64,000 nt of DNA from contig NZ_CP070619.1 of the NCBI RefSeq assembly GCF_017068395.1, positions 7,688,001 through 7,752,000 on the forward strand, written 5' to 3'. Source of the stretch: Rhodococcus pseudokoreensis. Lineage in GTDB: Bacteria; Actinomycetota; Actinomycetes; Mycobacteriales; Mycobacteriaceae. Below, one piece after another: positions 1 through 10,387 of the stretch (positions are counted from its first letter, which is position 1; each line of letters opens with the position of its first letter). The position numbers were made by a program, and so were the translations under genes. The notes beneath the pieces are model-generated. The model did not search any database. It was not told where the DNA came from and saw nothing but the letters and a program-made list of their open reading frames with translations.

Positions 1-830
1 GGGCACACCACGTCGTAGCGGCCCTGCACGATCACGCCCGGAATGCCGTCGAGCGCGGCGGCGTCCCGCAGCAACTGGCCTTCGTCCAGGAAGCCGCGGT
101 GGTGGAAGTAGTGGTTCTCGATGCGGGCGAAGGCCAGCGCGAACCGCGGCTGGGACGTCTCCACCACCCGTTCCGGTTTGGGGAGCAGCGAACTCGTCGC
201 GCCCTCCCACGTGGACCACGCGACCGCGGCCCGCGTCGCGACGTCGGCATCGTCGGAGTGCAGGAGCCGGTGATACGCCTCGACGAGATCGCCGCCGCGC
301 TCCGACTCCGGCACCGGCGCCAGGAATTCCTCCCACAATTCGGGGAACAGGTGCCCGGCACCGCCGTTGTAGTACCAGTCGATCTCGCTGCGGCGCAGCA
401 GGAAGATTCCGCGCAGCACCAGTTCGGTGACCCGGCGGGGATGCTTCTGGGCATAGGCGAGCGCCAGGGTGGAACCCCACGACCCGCCGAAGACCTGCCA
501 CCGGTCGATGCCGAGGTGCTCACGCAGCATCTCGATGTCGCCGAGGAGGCGGCCGGTGGTGTTGACCGACAGATCGGCCCCGTCGGCGACGTGGGGTGTG
601 GAACGCCCGCATCCGCGCTGGTCGAGCAGCACGATCCGGTACACCTGCGGGTCGAAGAACTGGCGTTGTGCGGGGTCGGTGCCACCGCCGGGCCCGCCGT
701 GCAGGAACACCACCGGCTTCCCGTCGGGGTTGCCGCTCTGCTCCCAGTACATCTGCTGACCGTCGCCGACGTCGAGGTGCCCGAACTGGTACGGATCGAG
801 CGGCGGGTAGGGGGTGCGCAACTGGCTCAC
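1..830 (-). CDS. pip: Proline iminopeptidase, 3' end cut by the window edge
   Basis: Alpha/beta-hydrolase that removes N-terminal proline from peptides in the cytosol (S33 family). Translation from GTG at 830 begins VSQLRTPYPPLDPYQFGHLD. It carries the oxyanion motif HGGPGGG near residue 47, the DQRGCGRS motif near residue 70 and the nucleophile elbow GGSWGS near residue 114, all typical of this family. About 276 codons are visible; the catalytic Asp/His region lies beyond position 1. The stop codon of the upstream lipoprotein gene (838-840) lies 7 bp before this start, so the two probably share a transcript. Family assignment is firm; substrate preference is inferred. Confidence 0.93.
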   Translation of the reverse strand, partial: MSQLRTPYPPLDPYQFGHLDVGDGQQMYWEQSGNPDGKPVVFLHGGPGGGTDPAQRQFFDPQVYRIVLLDQRGCGRSTPHVADGADLSVNTTGRLLGDIEMLREHLGIDRWQVFGGSWGSTLALAYAQKHPRRVTELVLRGIFLLRRSEIDWYYNGGAGHLFPELWEEFLAPVPESERGGDLVEAYHRLLHSDDADVATRAAVAWSTWEGATSSLLPKPERVVETSQPRFALAFARIENHYFHHRGFLDEGQLLRDAAALDGIPGVIVQGRYDVVC

Positions 831-837
831 GTCGGCC

Positions 838-1293
838 TCAGAATCCGATCAGACCGGATGCCAGATCGGGGATCTCCAGCGCGGTGATCGCCTGCTGCCG
901 GATGTCGGGGCAGGCGGCCGTCGTGATGACGTCGATCCGGGCCCGGTCCTGGAGAAAGTCGAGCGCATTGAGGTTGTTCTTCGCGATCCACGTGCCGACC
1001 AGGCCGTTCAACCCGGTCTTCCCGATCGTCGGGGTGTAGGTGCGCCAGCTCTGCAACTGACCCTCGAGGTCGGTGCACAACTGGGCGGCCTGGGCCTCGG
1101 TGACCCCGCCCGGCACCAGTGCGGTGCCGGGAACCACGGTGGTCGCCGGTGGCGGGGGTGCGGTGGTGCCGGGCGCGGGGGCCGGGCTCTGTCCGGCGCA
1201 TCCCGTGACCAGCGCCGCGGCCGCCACCGTCCCGGCCGCGGCGACGGCCAGGCGGTGACGACGTCCGAAGCCGTGCACGCGTCGCTGTCCCAT
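838..1293 (-). CDS. Small secreted lipoprotein of unknown function
   Basis: Predicted 151-residue lipoprotein. After MGQRRVHGFGRRHRL there is a hydrophobic segment ending in the lipobox LVTGC, then a Pro/Ala/Thr-rich linker and a domain of about 100 residues with the segment TWIAKNNLNALDFLQ. I do not recognise the family. The second of two adjacent ATGs (1293) is preferred because GAGGGGG lies 6 nt before it; the first (1299) directly abuts that motif. The stop lies 7 bp upstream of the iminopeptidase start, which suggests co-transcription. Confidence 0.8.
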   Translation of the reverse strand: MGQRRVHGFGRRHRLAVAAAGTVAAAALVTGCAGQSPAPAPGTTAPPPPATTVVPGTALVPGGVTEAQAAQLCTDLEGQLQSWRTYTPTIGKTGLNGLVGTWIAKNNLNALDFLQDRARIDVITTAACPDIRQQAITALEIPDLASGLIGF

Positions 1294-1339
1294 GAACATC
1301 CCCCTCGAGTGTGTGCCGGCCCGGTGAGTCGAGGACGAC

Positions 1340-2209
1340 CTAGAAGCTGTGCTCTTCCGCCGGAAACGCTCCGGTGCGCACTTCGGCCGCGTATGCGGCG
1401 GCCGCGTTGCGCAACTCGTCACCGACGTTACCGAAGCGCTTGACGAACTTCGCCGTCTTGCCGCTGGTGTAGCCGGCCATGTCCTGCCACACGAGGACCT
1501 GGGCGTCGCATTCGGCGCCCGCGCCGATGCCCACGGTGGGGATGGTGAGCTTGCGGGTGACCTGGCCCGCGATCTCGGCGGGCACCATCTCCATCACGAC
1601 GGAGAATGCGCCGGCCTCCTGCACGGCGATCGCGTCGGCGACCAGTTGCTCGGAGGCGTCGCCGCGGCCCTGCACGCGGAAACCGCCGAGCGAGTTGACG
1701 CTCTGCGGGGTGAACCCGACGTGGGCCATGACGGGGATGCCCGCCGCGGTGATGGCGGCGATCTGCGGAGCGACGCGCTCGCCGCCCTCGAGCTTGACCG
1801 CGTGGGCCAGCCCTTCCTTCATGAACCGGGTCGCGGACGCGAGGGCCTGCTCCGGGGAGCTTTCGTAGCTGCCGAACGGCAGGTCCGCGACGACGAGGGC
1901 GTGCGGCGCACCGCGGACGACGCCGCGAACGAGGGGGAGCAGTTCGTCGATCGTGACCGGGACGGTGGTCTCGTATCCGTAGACGACGTTGGCGGCCGAG
2001 TCACCGACGAGCAGGACCGGGATTCCGGCCTCTTCGAAGATGCGGGCGCTGGAGTAGTCGTATGCGGTGAGCATCGACCAGCGTTCGCCCTCGGCCTTCA
2101 TGGCCTGCAGGTGGTGGATCCGGGTCTTGCGCTTGGGAACGTCGTGCGATGGTGCTGATCCGTAGAGCCGATCTTCTGATGTGCTCGCGGACGACTTGCT
2201 ATCGGACAT
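1340..2209 (-). CDS. panB: 3-methyl-2-oxobutanoate hydroxymethyltransferase (ketopantoate synthesis)
   Basis: Cytosolic enzyme that transfers the methylene group of 5,10-methylene-THF to 2-oxoisovalerate, giving ketopantoate, the first committed step to pantothenate and CoA. The 289-residue product has the family segments [54 protein letters not shown] and [17 protein letters not shown], which include the Mg-binding Asp and the active-site Glu. ATG at 2209 follows an AAAGGGAC ribosome-binding site. It is divergent from the Hip1-like gene with a 183-bp gap, as Rv2225/Rv2224c are arranged in M. tuberculosis. A long upstream extension of this reading frame is antisense noise. Confidence 0.96.
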   Translation of the reverse strand: MSDSKSSASTSEDRLYGSAPSHDVPKRKTRIHHLQAMKAEGERWSMLTAYDYSSARIFEEAGIPVLLVGDSAANVVYGYETTVPVTIDELLPLVRGVVRGAPHALVVADLPFGSYESSPEQALASATRFMKEGLAHAVKLEGGERVAPQIAAITAAGIPVMAHVGFTPQSVNSLGGFRVQGRGDASEQLVADAIAVQEAGAFSVVMEMVPAEIAGQVTRKLTIPTVGIGAGAECDAQVLVWQDMAGYTSGKTAKFVKRFGNVGDELRNAAAAYAAEVRTGAFPAEEHSF

Positions 2210-2392
2210 CGTTGTCCCTTTCTGGCCTCGAGGCCCTTGACGGGTCCCCGGGTGCGGGTGATGACGCCTACAGTCTGCCACCGGTGGGCGGGGGAGCGAA
2301 GGGGTCGCGCGGGTGCAATGGGTCACACCTGCTGTCCGGTCTCTGACCTGCGGGAAGACCCTTCGGCGCGGAAGCCCTGGCACGATCGTCCT

Positions 2393-3961
2393 ATGTCGAA
2401 GAGTGCTCGGGTACCGGCCGCGTTCGCGGGGTGCATCGCCGTCGTCCTTGTCGTCGCAGGCTGTGCGGGGGGCGTACAGGGCACCGGTGAGGCCGTCGCC
2501 GAACCGTCGGCGGCCGAGGCCGCTCCGGCCGGACCGATCCCAGCCGGGCTCGAGGAGTACTACACGCAGCAGGTGCAGTGGGGCTCGTGCGACGGGTTCA
2601 GCACGGACGGGTCCCCGCTCGGGGACACGCTCGACTGCGCCGAGGTGACGGTGCCGAACGACTACGCGAATCCGGGCGGAGCCACCGCGCAGATCGCGGT
2701 CTCCCGGTCGAAGGCGACCGGCGACAAGATCGGATCGCTGCTCGTGAACCCGGGCGGCCCCGGGGCGTCGGGTATCGGGCTGGCGTCCGTGGCCGACGGC
2801 ACTGCCATCGCCGAGCGGTTCGACGTCATCGGTTTCGATCCGCGCGGCATCGGCGCGTCCACCCCGCAGGTTACCTGCCTGACGCCGGCGGAAGTGGACG
2901 CGAGGCGCAAGGACGACGACGTCGACATGAGTCCCGCCGGAATCGCGCGGACCGAGGCCGAGAACCGCGACTACGCGGACAAGTGCGCGCAGCGGACCGG
3001 TGTCGACGTCCTCGCCCACGTCGGCACGAACGACGTGGTGCGTGACATGGACGTCATCCGGGCGGTGCTCGGCGACGAGAAGCTGAACTACCTCGGCTAC
3101 TCGTACGGCACCCGGCTCGGCTCCACGTACGCGGAGACTTTCCCCGGCAACGTGCGTGCGATGGTCCTCGACGGCGCCCTCGACCCGGAGCAGGACCCGA
3201 CGCAGGAAGTGATCCTGCAGGCCGCCGGATTCCAGTCCGCGTTCGACGCGTTCGCCGCGGAGTGCATGCAGCAGAAGGACTGCCCGCTCGGTACCGATCC
3301 CGCGCAGGCGAACGCGAGGTTCCGGGCGCTCGTCGACCCGCTGATCGGCAAGCCCGCCGCGACCACCGACCCGCGCGGACTCAGCTACACCGACGCGATC
3401 ACCGGCGTCCAGCAGGCGCTGTATTCGCCGAATCTCTGGGGCCCGCTCCGCGGCGGGCTGGAGAGCCTGCAGACGGGGACGGGTGATTCGCTGCTGATGC
3501 TGGCGGACCTGTACGAGGGGCGCGCCGACGACGGCACGTATTCCAACCTCAACGACGCGTTCAATTCCATCCGCTGCATGGACGATCCGCCCGTCACCGA
3601 CCGTGCGGTCGTCGGGGAGGCGGACGTGCGGTACCGCCAGGCTGCGCCGTTCCTCGACGACGGTCGGGGCACCGGCAACGCGCCGCTGGACGTGTGCGCG
3701 TTCTGGCCTGCGCCGAACACGGGCGCGCCGCACACCGTGTCCGCGCCGGGAATCCCGCCGGTCGTCGTCGTGTCGACGACCGAGGATCCGGCGACGCCGT
3801 ACCAGGCGGGCGTGGATCTGGCGAAGCAGATGAACGGCTCGCTCGTCACGTACCGGGGCACCCAGCACACCGTGGTCCTCGACGGCGAGGCGTGTGTCGA
3901 CGACGCCGTCACGGACTATCTCGTCGACCTCACGGCGCCGTCCGCGGACCTGACGTGCTGA
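2393..3961 (+). CDS. caeA: Hip1/CaeA-like lipoprotein serine hydrolase (TAP-type peptidase/esterase)
   Basis: Exported 522-residue alpha/beta hydrolase of the tripeptidyl-aminopeptidase type. A signal sequence ends in lipobox VVAGC (Cys24), so the protein should be anchored to the outer face of the membrane. The nucleophile elbow GYSYGT places Ser237; the TAP-like C-terminal domain supplies Asp465 (TTEDPATPY) and His492 (TQHTVV), matching the triad spacing of M. tuberculosis Hip1 (Rv2224c). NPGGPGASG at 119-127 forms the oxyanion region. M. tuberculosis has a tandem paralogue (Rv2223c); only one copy is present here. Function as a cell-envelope protease follows from family knowledge. Confidence 0.9.
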   Translation: MSKSARVPAAFAGCIAVVLVVAGCAGGVQGTGEAVAEPSAAEAAPAGPIPAGLEEYYTQQVQWGSCDGFSTDGSPLGDTLDCAEVTVPNDYANPGGATAQIAVSRSKATGDKIGSLLVNPGGPGASGIGLASVADGTAIAERFDVIGFDPRGIGASTPQVTCLTPAEVDARRKDDDVDMSPAGIARTEAENRDYADKCAQRTGVDVLAHVGTNDVVRDMDVIRAVLGDEKLNYLGYSYGTRLGSTYAETFPGNVRAMVLDGALDPEQDPTQEVILQAAGFQSAFDAFAAECMQQKDCPLGTDPAQANARFRALVDPLIGKPAATTDPRGLSYTDAITGVQQALYSPNLWGPLRGGLESLQTGTGDSLLMLADLYEGRADDGTYSNLNDAFNSIRCMDDPPVTDRAVVGEADVRYRQAAPFLDDGRGTGNAPLDVCAFWPAPNTGAPHTVSAPGIPPVVVVSTTEDPATPYQAGVDLAKQMNGSLVTYRGTQHTVVLDGEACVDDAVTDYLVDLTAPSADLTC

Positions 3962-4038
3962 GCCGCGCCTGTGACGGGATCGCCCGAGGTGCCCGCACGC
4001 TGGCCCGATGCGGAATCCGGAACAGTCGAATCAACGAA

Positions 4039-4054
4039 GTAACACAGATTTAAC
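4039..4054 (+). promoter_or_regulatory. Weak GlnR-box-like sequence upstream of glnA2
   Basis: GTAAC-N6-TTAAC lies 24-39 bp before the glnA2 start. The first half matches the actinomycete GlnR consensus (GTnAC-N6-GAAAC) and the second half matches at three of five positions. It overlaps the expected -35 region of the leaderless promoter proposed below. It could be chance. Confidence 0.3.
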
Positions 4055-4064
4055 GAACTTTGCT

Positions 4065-4070
4065 TACTCT
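4065..4070 (+). promoter_or_regulatory. -10 box of a probable leaderless glnA2 promoter
   Basis: TACTCT ends 7 nt before ATG 4078, and there is no Shine-Dalgarno between them. This spacing would put the transcription start at the A of the start codon. An upstream in-frame TTG at 4060 is therefore unlikely to be the start. Confidence 0.5.
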
Positions 4071-4077
4071 CGCGGAC

Positions 4078-5418
4078 ATGGATCGCCAAAAGGAATTCGT
4101 GCTTCGCACCCTCGAAGAGCGCGACATTCGGTTCGTCCGATTGTGGTTCACGGACGTTCTCGGATACCTGAAATCGGTGGCGATCGCCCCCGCGGAATTG
4201 GAAGGTGCCTTCGAGGAAGGTATCGGCTTCGACGGATCGGCCATCGAGGGCTTCTCCCGGGTGTCCGAGGCGGACACGGTCGCGAAGCCGGACGCCTCCA
4301 CCTTCCAGGTGCTGCCGTGGAGTTCGAGCAAGGGGCATCAGCACTCCGCCCGCATGTTCTGCGACATCGCCATGCCGGACGGTTCGCCGTCCTGGGCGGA
4401 TTCGCGGCACGTGCTGCGTCGCCAGCTGAACAAGGCCAGCGATCTGGGCTTCAGCTGCTACGTGCACCCCGAGATCGAGTTCTTCCTGCTCGAGAACGGG
4501 CCGATCGACGGCACCCCGCCGAAGCCCGCCGACTCCGGCGGCTACTTCGACCAGGCCGTGCACGACTCCGCGCCGAACTTCCGCCGCCACGCGATCGACG
4601 CGCTCGAGTCGATGGGCATCTCCGTCGAATTCAGCCACCACGAGGCGGCTCCCGGTCAGCAGGAGATCGACCTGCGGTACGCGGACGCCCTGTCGATGGC
4701 CGACAACGTGATGACGTTCCGGTACGTCGTCAAGGAGGTCGCGATCGCCGAGGGCGTGCGCGCGACGTTCATGCCCAAGCCGTTCAGCGATCAGGCCGGT
4801 TCGGCGATGCACACCCACATGAGCCTGTTCGAGGGCGACACCAACGCCTTCCACAACCCGGACGATCCGATGCAGCTGTCGGAGACCGGTAAGGCGTTCA
4901 TCGCCGGCATCCTCGAGCACGCCAACGAGATCAGCGCCGTCACCAACCAGTGGGTGAACTCCTACAAGCGCCTGATCCACGGCGGCGAGGCCCCGACCGC
5001 GGCGTCCTGGGGCCCGTCCAACCGGTCGGCGCTGGTCCGCGTTCCGATGTACACGCCGAACAAGGCGTCGTCGCGTCGCGTCGAGATCCGCAGCCCAGAT
5101 TCGGCCTGCAACCCGTACCTGACGTTCGCCGTTCTTCTCGCCGCGGGTCTGCGCGGAATCGAGAAGGGCTACGAACTGCCTCCCGAGGCCGAGGACGACG
5201 TGTGGGCGCTGACATCGGCCGAGCGCCGCGCCATGGGCTACCGGGAGCTGCCCGGCAACCTCGACGGCGCACTGCGCGAGATGGAGAAGTCGGAGTTGGT
5301 GGCCGAAGCCCTCGGCGAGCACGTGTTCGACTTCTTCCTGCGCAACAAGCGGCGTGAGTGGGAGGAGTACCGGAGCCACGTGACGCCGTTCGAACTCAAG
5401 ACGTATCTGGGGTTGTGA
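4078..5418 (+). CDS. glnA2: Glutamine synthetase type I, GlnA2
   Basis: ATP-dependent ligation of ammonia to glutamate, or possibly a related amine ligation; some actinobacterial GlnA-like paralogues use other substrates. The 446-residue product begins [19 protein letters not shown] and tracks M. tuberculosis GlnA2 (Rv2222c) closely. Visible GS signatures are [12 protein letters not shown] near residue 51, the metal-site segment [23 protein letters not shown] and NRSALVRVP. It overlaps glnE by 4 bp (GTGA), so synthetase and adenylyltransferase should be co-translated. GYELPPEAE around Tyr365 resembles the adenylylation loop of GlnA1, which is unusual for this subtype. Confidence 0.94.
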   Translation: MDRQKEFVLRTLEERDIRFVRLWFTDVLGYLKSVAIAPAELEGAFEEGIGFDGSAIEGFSRVSEADTVAKPDASTFQVLPWSSSKGHQHSARMFCDIAMPDGSPSWADSRHVLRRQLNKASDLGFSCYVHPEIEFFLLENGPIDGTPPKPADSGGYFDQAVHDSAPNFRRHAIDALESMGISVEFSHHEAAPGQQEIDLRYADALSMADNVMTFRYVVKEVAIAEGVRATFMPKPFSDQAGSAMHTHMSLFEGDTNAFHNPDDPMQLSETGKAFIAGILEHANEISAVTNQWVNSYKRLIHGGEAPTAASWGPSNRSALVRVPMYTPNKASSRRVEIRSPDSACNPYLTFAVLLAAGLRGIEKGYELPPEAEDDVWALTSAERRAMGYRELPGNLDGALREMEKSELVAEALGEHVFDFFLRNKRREWEEYRSHVTPFELKTYLGL

Positions 5419-8400
5419 GCAAGAGCATGGTGAAGCCTCCGGCAGCGCGTTCTGCCGTTCCCGGTCCGGGTCGTCTGGGTCTCGTCGAGCCGACCGCTCC
5501 GTCCGAACTCCGCGAGCTGGGCTGGGTCGGTGAGGACAGCATCGAACTGCTGTGGTCGCTGTCGCGGGCCGCGAACGCCGACCTCGCCCTCCGCACCCTG
5601 GTGCGCCTGAAGGAAGGGCTCGGCGAGGGCTGGGCCGAACTCGATACGGCACTGCGTACCGACAAGGGCCTGCGTGGCCGGCTGTTCGGGTTGTTCGGTG
5701 CGTCCAGCGCATTCGGCGACCACCTGGTCGCGGACCCCGTGTCCTGGAAGATCCTCGCCGGCGACGTCCGCCTGCCGTCGAAGGACGAGGCGACCGCCAC
5801 GATGATGGCCGCGGTCGGCGCCGAACCCGAGGAGGGCGCCCACCCGGACGCCCGCCTGCACCGGGCGAAGGTCACCGGACCCGATGCCATCGCGGCGCTG
5901 CGCAAGACGTACCGCGACGAACTGATGCTGCTCGCCGCCGTCGACCTCGCGGCGACCGTCGAGAACGAACCGGTACTGCCGTACCAGACTGTCGGGCATC
6001 AGCTGTCCGATCTGGCGGACGCGGCACTGGACGCCGCCCTCGCGGTGGCCGTCGCCGCCGTGTGCCCGGACGCCCCGTGCCCCGTGCGGCTGGCCGTCAT
6101 CGCCATGGGCAAGTGCGGTGCCCGCGAACTCAATTACGTCAGCGACGTCGACGTGGTCTTCGTCGCCGAACCCGCCGACTCGATCGCCAGCCGCATCGCC
6201 GGCGAGATGATGCGCATCGGGTCGTCGGCCTTCTTCGACGTGGACGCCGCGCTGCGGCCGGAGGGCAAGCGCGGGGAACTCGTCCGCACCCTCGAATCGC
6301 ACGTCGCGTACTACAAGCGCTGGGCCAAGACCTGGGAGTTCCAGGCCCTGCTCAAGGCCCGCCCGATGATCGGCGACGTCGCGCTCGGACAGCAGTACGC
6401 CGACGCCCTCAACCCGATGGTGTGGACCGCCTCGGAGCGTGAGGACTTCGTTCCCGAGGTACAGGCGATGCGCCGCCGGGTGGAGGAGATGGTTCCGCCG
6501 GAACTGCGCGAGCGGGAACTGAAACTGGGTCGCGGCAGCCTGCGTGACGTCGAGTTCGCCGTCCAGCTCCTGCAGCTCGTGCACGGGCGCGCCGACGAGG
6601 CGCTGCACGTCCAGAGCACCATCGACGCGCTGACCGCACTCGCCGCCCGCGGCTACGTGGGCCGCGACGACGCCGCGAACCTGGCGGCGTCCTACGAGTT
6701 CCTGCGGTTGCTCGAGCACCGGCTGCAGTTGCAGAAGCTGCGCCGCACGCACACCCTGCCGCCCGCCGACGACGAGGAAGCGCTGCGCTGGCTCGCCCGG
6801 GCCGCGCACATGCGACCCGACGGCAGCAAGGACGCGCTCGGCGTCCTCAACGCGGAGATCAAACGCAACGCGCACCGGGTGCGGCGCCTGCACGCCAAAC
6901 TGTTCTACCGGCCGCTGCTCGAATCGGTGGCGCGCATCGACAAGGAAGCGCTGCGGCTGAGCCCGGACGCAGCCATCCGTCAGCTGGCGGCGCTGGGCTA
7001 CACCGCCCCGGAGAACGCGCTCGGCCACCTCACCGCACTCACCAGCGGTGCGTCCCGCAAGGGCCGCATCCAGGCGCTGCTGCTGCCGACCCTGCTCGAA
7101 TCGCTCGCCGACACACCGGATCCCGATGCGGGCCTGCTCGCGTACCGGCGGCTGTCGGACGCGATGACCGATCAGACCTGGTTCCTCCGGTTGCTGCGCG
7201 ACGAGGCCTCGGTCGCCGAGCGGCTCATGACGGTGCTCGGATCCTCGGCCTACGTGCCCGATCTGCTGATCAAGGCACCGGACGTGGTGCGGCTGTTCGC
7301 CGATTCACCGGCCGGACCGCGACTGCTGGAGTCGAAGCCGGAGGACGTCGCCCGCGGCATCCTGACGGCGTCGGCACGCCACGAGGACCCGGCCCGCGCG
7401 ATCGCGGCGGCGCGCTCCCTGCGCCGCTACGAACTGGCCCGCATCGCGTCCGCGGACATCCTCGGCATGCTCGACGTGCCGGGCGTGTGCAAGGCACTGT
7501 CGTCCGTGTGGGCGGCCGTGCTCAACGCCGCCCTCGCCGCCGTGACCAAGGCGAGCGAGAAGGAACTCGGCACACCCGCTCCCGCGACGTTCACCGTGAT
7601 CGGCATGGGCCGGCTCGGCGGCGGTGAACTCGGCTACGGCTCGGACGCGGACGTCCTGTTCGTGTGCGAGCCGCGCGAGGGGATCGACGAGACCGTCGCC
7701 GTCAAGTGGGCCAACAGCATCGGCGACAAGGTGCGGACCCTGCTCGGAGCGCCGAGCACCGATCCGCCGCTCGAGGTCGACACCGGTCTGCGGCCGGAGG
7801 GTCGCAGCGGCCCGATGGTGCGCACGCTGGCGTCCTACGAGGCCTACTACGCGCAGTGGGCGCAGGCCTGGGAGATCCAGGCGCTGCTGCGCGCCCACCA
7901 CGTGGCCGGTGACGCCGACCTGGGTCTGCGCTTCCTGCACATGATCGACAAGACCCGCTACCCGGAGGGCGGTGTGTCGGACCAGGCGGTCCGCGAGATC
8001 CGGCGCATCAAGGCACGCGTCGACTCCGAGCGGCTGCCGCGCGGCGCCGACCCTGCGACCCACACCAAGCTCGGGCGCGGCGGTCTCGCCGACATCGAGT
8101 GGACCGTGCAGCTGATCCAGCTGCGGCACGCCCACGAGATCGAGTCGCTGCACAACACGTCGACCCTCGAGACACTCGACGCGATCGGTGCCGCCGAGTT
8201 GCTCAGCGAGTCCGACGTCGAACTGCTGCGCGACGCGTGGATCACGGCGACGAAGGCCCGCAACTGCCTCGTCCTCGTGCGCGGCAAGGCCACCGATCAG
8301 CTGCCCGGCTCGGGACGCGTCCTGTCCGCGGTCGCGCAGATCGCCGGCTGGGGCGGCGGCGACGCCGGCGAGTTCCTCGACAACTACCTGCGGGTGACCC

Positions 8401-8441
8401 GGCGGGCCAAGGCTGTGGTGGAGAGAGTCTTCGGGGAGTGA
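5415..8441 (+). CDS. glnE: Bifunctional glutamine synthetase adenylyltransferase/adenylyl-removing enzyme
   Basis: Modifies the regulatory tyrosine of GlnA1 (AMP addition and removal) according to nitrogen status. The 1008-residue product has two nucleotidyltransferase domains. The N-terminal deadenylylating one has [10 protein letters not shown] near residue 239; the C-terminal adenylylating one has [11 protein letters not shown] near residue 740. Each is followed by a helical GlnD/PII-uridylyltransferase-like domain ([17 protein letters not shown] and [17 protein letters not shown]). Start GTG 5415 overlaps the glnA2 stop; ATG 5427 is an alternative. It overlaps the next gene by 4 bp. In M. 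tuberculosis glnE lies between glnA2 and glnA1; here about 7 kb separates it from glnA1. Confidence 0.95.
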   Translation: MSKSMVKPPAARSAVPGPGRLGLVEPTAPSELRELGWVGEDSIELLWSLSRAANADLALRTLVRLKEGLGEGWAELDTALRTDKGLRGRLFGLFGASSAFGDHLVADPVSWKILAGDVRLPSKDEATATMMAAVGAEPEEGAHPDARLHRAKVTGPDAIAALRKTYRDELMLLAAVDLAATVENEPVLPYQTVGHQLSDLADAALDAALAVAVAAVCPDAPCPVRLAVIAMGKCGARELNYVSDVDVVFVAEPADSIASRIAGEMMRIGSSAFFDVDAALRPEGKRGELVRTLESHVAYYKRWAKTWEFQALLKARPMIGDVALGQQYADALNPMVWTASEREDFVPEVQAMRRRVEEMVPPELRERELKLGRGSLRDVEFAVQLLQLVHGRADEALHVQSTIDALTALAARGYVGRDDAANLAASYEFLRLLEHRLQLQKLRRTHTLPPADDEEALRWLARAAHMRPDGSKDALGVLNAEIKRNAHRVRRLHAKLFYRPLLESVARIDKEALRLSPDAAIRQLAALGYTAPENALGHLTALTSGASRKGRIQALLLPTLLESLADTPDPDAGLLAYRRLSDAMTDQTWFLRLLRDEASVAERLMTVLGSSAYVPDLLIKAPDVVRLFADSPAGPRLLESKPEDVARGILTASARHEDPARAIAAARSLRRYELARIASADILGMLDVPGVCKALSSVWAAVLNAALAAVTKASEKELGTPAPATFTVIGMGRLGGGELGYGSDADVLFVCEPREGIDETVAVKWANSIGDKVRTLLGAPSTDPPLEVDTGLRPEGRSGPMVRTLASYEAYYAQWAQAWEIQALLRAHHVAGDADLGLRFLHMIDKTRYPEGGVSDQAVREIRRIKARVDSERLPRGADPATHTKLGRGGLADIEWTVQLIQLRHAHEIESLHNTSTLETLDAIGAAELLSESDVELLRDAWITATKARNCLVLVRGKATDQLPGSGRVLSAVAQIAGWGGGDAGEFLDNYLRVTRRAKAVVERVFGE

Positions 8442-9400
8442 TCGCCACCTGGGGGGTGCGGGCACTGATCGCCCTCGGGTGGCTCGCGGTGCTCGTCGGC
8501 GTGTTCGGTGTGGTGCTGCGATTCCTCGACGTCCAGAATCAGCGTCTGCTCGTGCTGGCGTCGGCGGCGCCCTACCTGATGGCGGCCGCCGCGGTCGGGG
8601 TGCTGCTGTTGGGAATCACGCGGCACTGGACCGGGTTCGCGGTCGCACTGACGGTGGCCGCGGTGGCAACCCTGTCGCAGGGCCCGCTGTACGTGGCGAA
8701 TTCGGTGCCGGCGTCCGGGCCGGAACTGACCGTGATGCAGGCCAACATCTGGCTGGGCAACGCGGACGCCGACGCCCTCGTCCGGCAGGTCCGGGACCGC
8801 GACGTCGACGTGCTCACCGTCGACGAACTGACCCCGGAAGCCGTCGACCGGTTGGCGGCCGCGGGCATCGAATCGACCCTGCCGTACTCGTTTCTCATGC
8901 CCGGCGGCGGCGGTGAGGGAACCGGGATCTGGAGCCGGTACCCGCTGACCGACAAGGTCCACCACTCGGAGTTCGTGCTGTCCGCGCTGTCGGCCAGGGT
9001 GGAACTCCCGGACGGCGCGAGCACGGCCCTGTACGCGTTCCACCCGGTCCCGCCGTGGCCGTCGGATCCGTCGCTGTGGTCACGCGAAATGGACCGCATC
9101 AAGGCCATTCTCGACGCCGTCCCTGCCGACTCGGGACCCGTGATCGTCAGCGGCGACTTCAACTCCACCCGCGACCACGTCAAGTACCGCAACCTCGTGA
9201 CCGGACGCTACCGTGATGCCGCCGACCAAGTCGGTGCCGGAATTCAGAACACGTATCCCGCCGACCGGCAGCCGTTTCCGCCGATGATCGCGATCGATCA
9301 CATCGTCACGAGCGGGGCGCAGGCGCAGTCCGTGGAATCGGTGGTGCTGACGGGCTCGGATCACCGGGGCCTCGTCGCGAGGATCACCCTCGGCGGCTGA
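8438..9400 (+). CDS. Membrane-anchored endonuclease/exonuclease/phosphatase (EEP) family protein
   Basis: A 320-residue protein with three hydrophobic helices in the first ~90 residues (near 7-27, 37-57 and 64-82), then an EEP (DNase I-like) domain that should sit outside the membrane. Active-site motifs are [37 protein letters not shown] and [11 protein letters not shown]. The family includes sphingomyelinases, inositol phosphatases and nucleases, so the substrate is open. GTG 8438 overlaps the glnE stop by 4 bp (GTGA). It converges on the osmoprotectant transporter with a 3-bp gap. Confidence 0.85.
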   Translation: MIATWGVRALIALGWLAVLVGVFGVVLRFLDVQNQRLLVLASAAPYLMAAAAVGVLLLGITRHWTGFAVALTVAAVATLSQGPLYVANSVPASGPELTVMQANIWLGNADADALVRQVRDRDVDVLTVDELTPEAVDRLAAAGIESTLPYSFLMPGGGGEGTGIWSRYPLTDKVHHSEFVLSALSARVELPDGASTALYAFHPVPPWPSDPSLWSREMDRIKAILDAVPADSGPVIVSGDFNSTRDHVKYRNLVTGRYRDAADQVGAGIQNTYPADRQPFPPMIAIDHIVTSGAQAQSVESVVLTGSDHRGLVARITLGG

Positions 9401-9403
9401 CCG

Positions 9404-10387
9404 TCACGGCAGCGTGACGAATCCCTTCTGCACCAGCCAGTCCCGGGCCACGTCCGCCGGTTCCTCGCCCTCCACGTCGACCCGCCGGTTCAGTTCGGTG
9501 ATCTCCTCGTTGGTCAGCGCCGCGGAGATCGGGGCCATCACGTCCGCCACCTGTGGGTGCGCCTCGGCGAAATCCTTGCGCATCGTGATCGCCGGGTTGT
9601 ATTTCGGGAAGAACTGGCGATTGTCCTCCAGCAGCACCAGATCGAGCGCGATGATCCGGCCGTCCGTCGTGAACACCTCACCGAACTTGCACTGCGTTCC
9701 GTCCGCGGTGGCCTGATAGATGATGCCGGTCTGCAGGATCTGGCGGTTCGCGCGGGCCGGATCGAAACCGTACTTCGCGGCCATGCCCGGGAACCCGTCC
9801 TGGCGGACGTTGAACTCGGTCTCCACGCACGTCGTCGCCGCGGCGGGGTCGCGGTTGACCAGGTCCGCGTACTCCGACAGCGTGGTGATCCCGGTCTCCT
9901 CGGCGGTCTGCCTGCTCATCGCGAGCGCGTACGTGTTGTTCATCGGTGCCGGATCCACCCACACCATGCCGTTGCGTTCGAGGTCCTGGTCGCGGACGGC
10001 CTCGAACTGCGCGGTCGGGTCGGGGATCGGAATCTCGTTGCCGAGGTAGTTGATCCACCCCGTCCCGGTGTACTCGTAGGTGACGTCGATCTGACCGTCC
10101 AGCTGGGCGTCCCGCGTGCTGTTGGACCCCTGGATGTTGGTGAGGTCGCGCACATCGGCGCCTGCGGCGCTGAGCGCGAATTCGATGATGTATCCGAGGG
10201 TGACCTGCTCGGTGAAGTCCTTGGACCCGACGGTGATCGGGACGCCCTCGAGTTCGGGGACGGGCTGGATGCTGCCCGGTTCCACCGACAGCGGCAGGGC
10301 GCCTCCGGATTCGAGACCGCAGGACACTGCGAGGACCCCGCAGAACGTCACGGCCGTCGTGGCGATCGCCTTCCGCAGGAGGTTCAT
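9404..10387 (-). CDS. opuCC: Glycine betaine/choline-type ABC transporter substrate-binding lipoprotein
   Basis: Extracytoplasmic receptor of the osmoprotectant importer, 327 residues. The signal peptide ends in lipobox AVSC (Cys23), giving a lipid anchor. It is a type-F periplasmic binding fold of the OpuAC/ProX class; ITVGSKDFTEQVTLGYIIEF and TYEYTGTGWINYLG are the characteristic segments of the OpuC/ProX branch. It is the last gene of a four-gene operon, and its ATG overlaps the stop of the upstream permease gene by one base. The ligand (betaine, choline, ectoine or carnitine) cannot be read from sequence. Confidence 0.9.
   Translation of the reverse strand: MNLLRKAIATTAVTFCGVLAVSCGLESGGALPLSVEPGSIQPVPELEGVPITVGSKDFTEQVTLGYIIEFALSAAGADVRDLTNIQGSNSTRDAQLDGQIDVTYEYTGTGWINYLGNEIPIPDPTAQFEAVRDQDLERNGMVWVDPAPMNNTYALAMSRQTAEETGITTLSEYADLVNRDPAAATTCVETEFNVRQDGFPGMAAKYGFDPARANRQILQTGIIYQATADGTQCKFGEVFTTDGRIIALDLVLLEDNRQFFPKYNPAITMRKDFAEAHPQVADVMAPISAALTNEEITELNRRVDVEGEEPADVARDWLVQKGFVTLP

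Noticed and set aside
5238..7028. 596-codon minus frame opposite glnE
   Set aside because: A high-GC shadow frame; composition is Arg/Gly/Val with no motif, and glnE is unambiguous.
9402..9419. CGTCAC/GTGACG mini-hairpin at the end of the EEP and opuCC genes
   Set aside because: Only 6-bp arms inside coding sequence; too weak to call a terminator.
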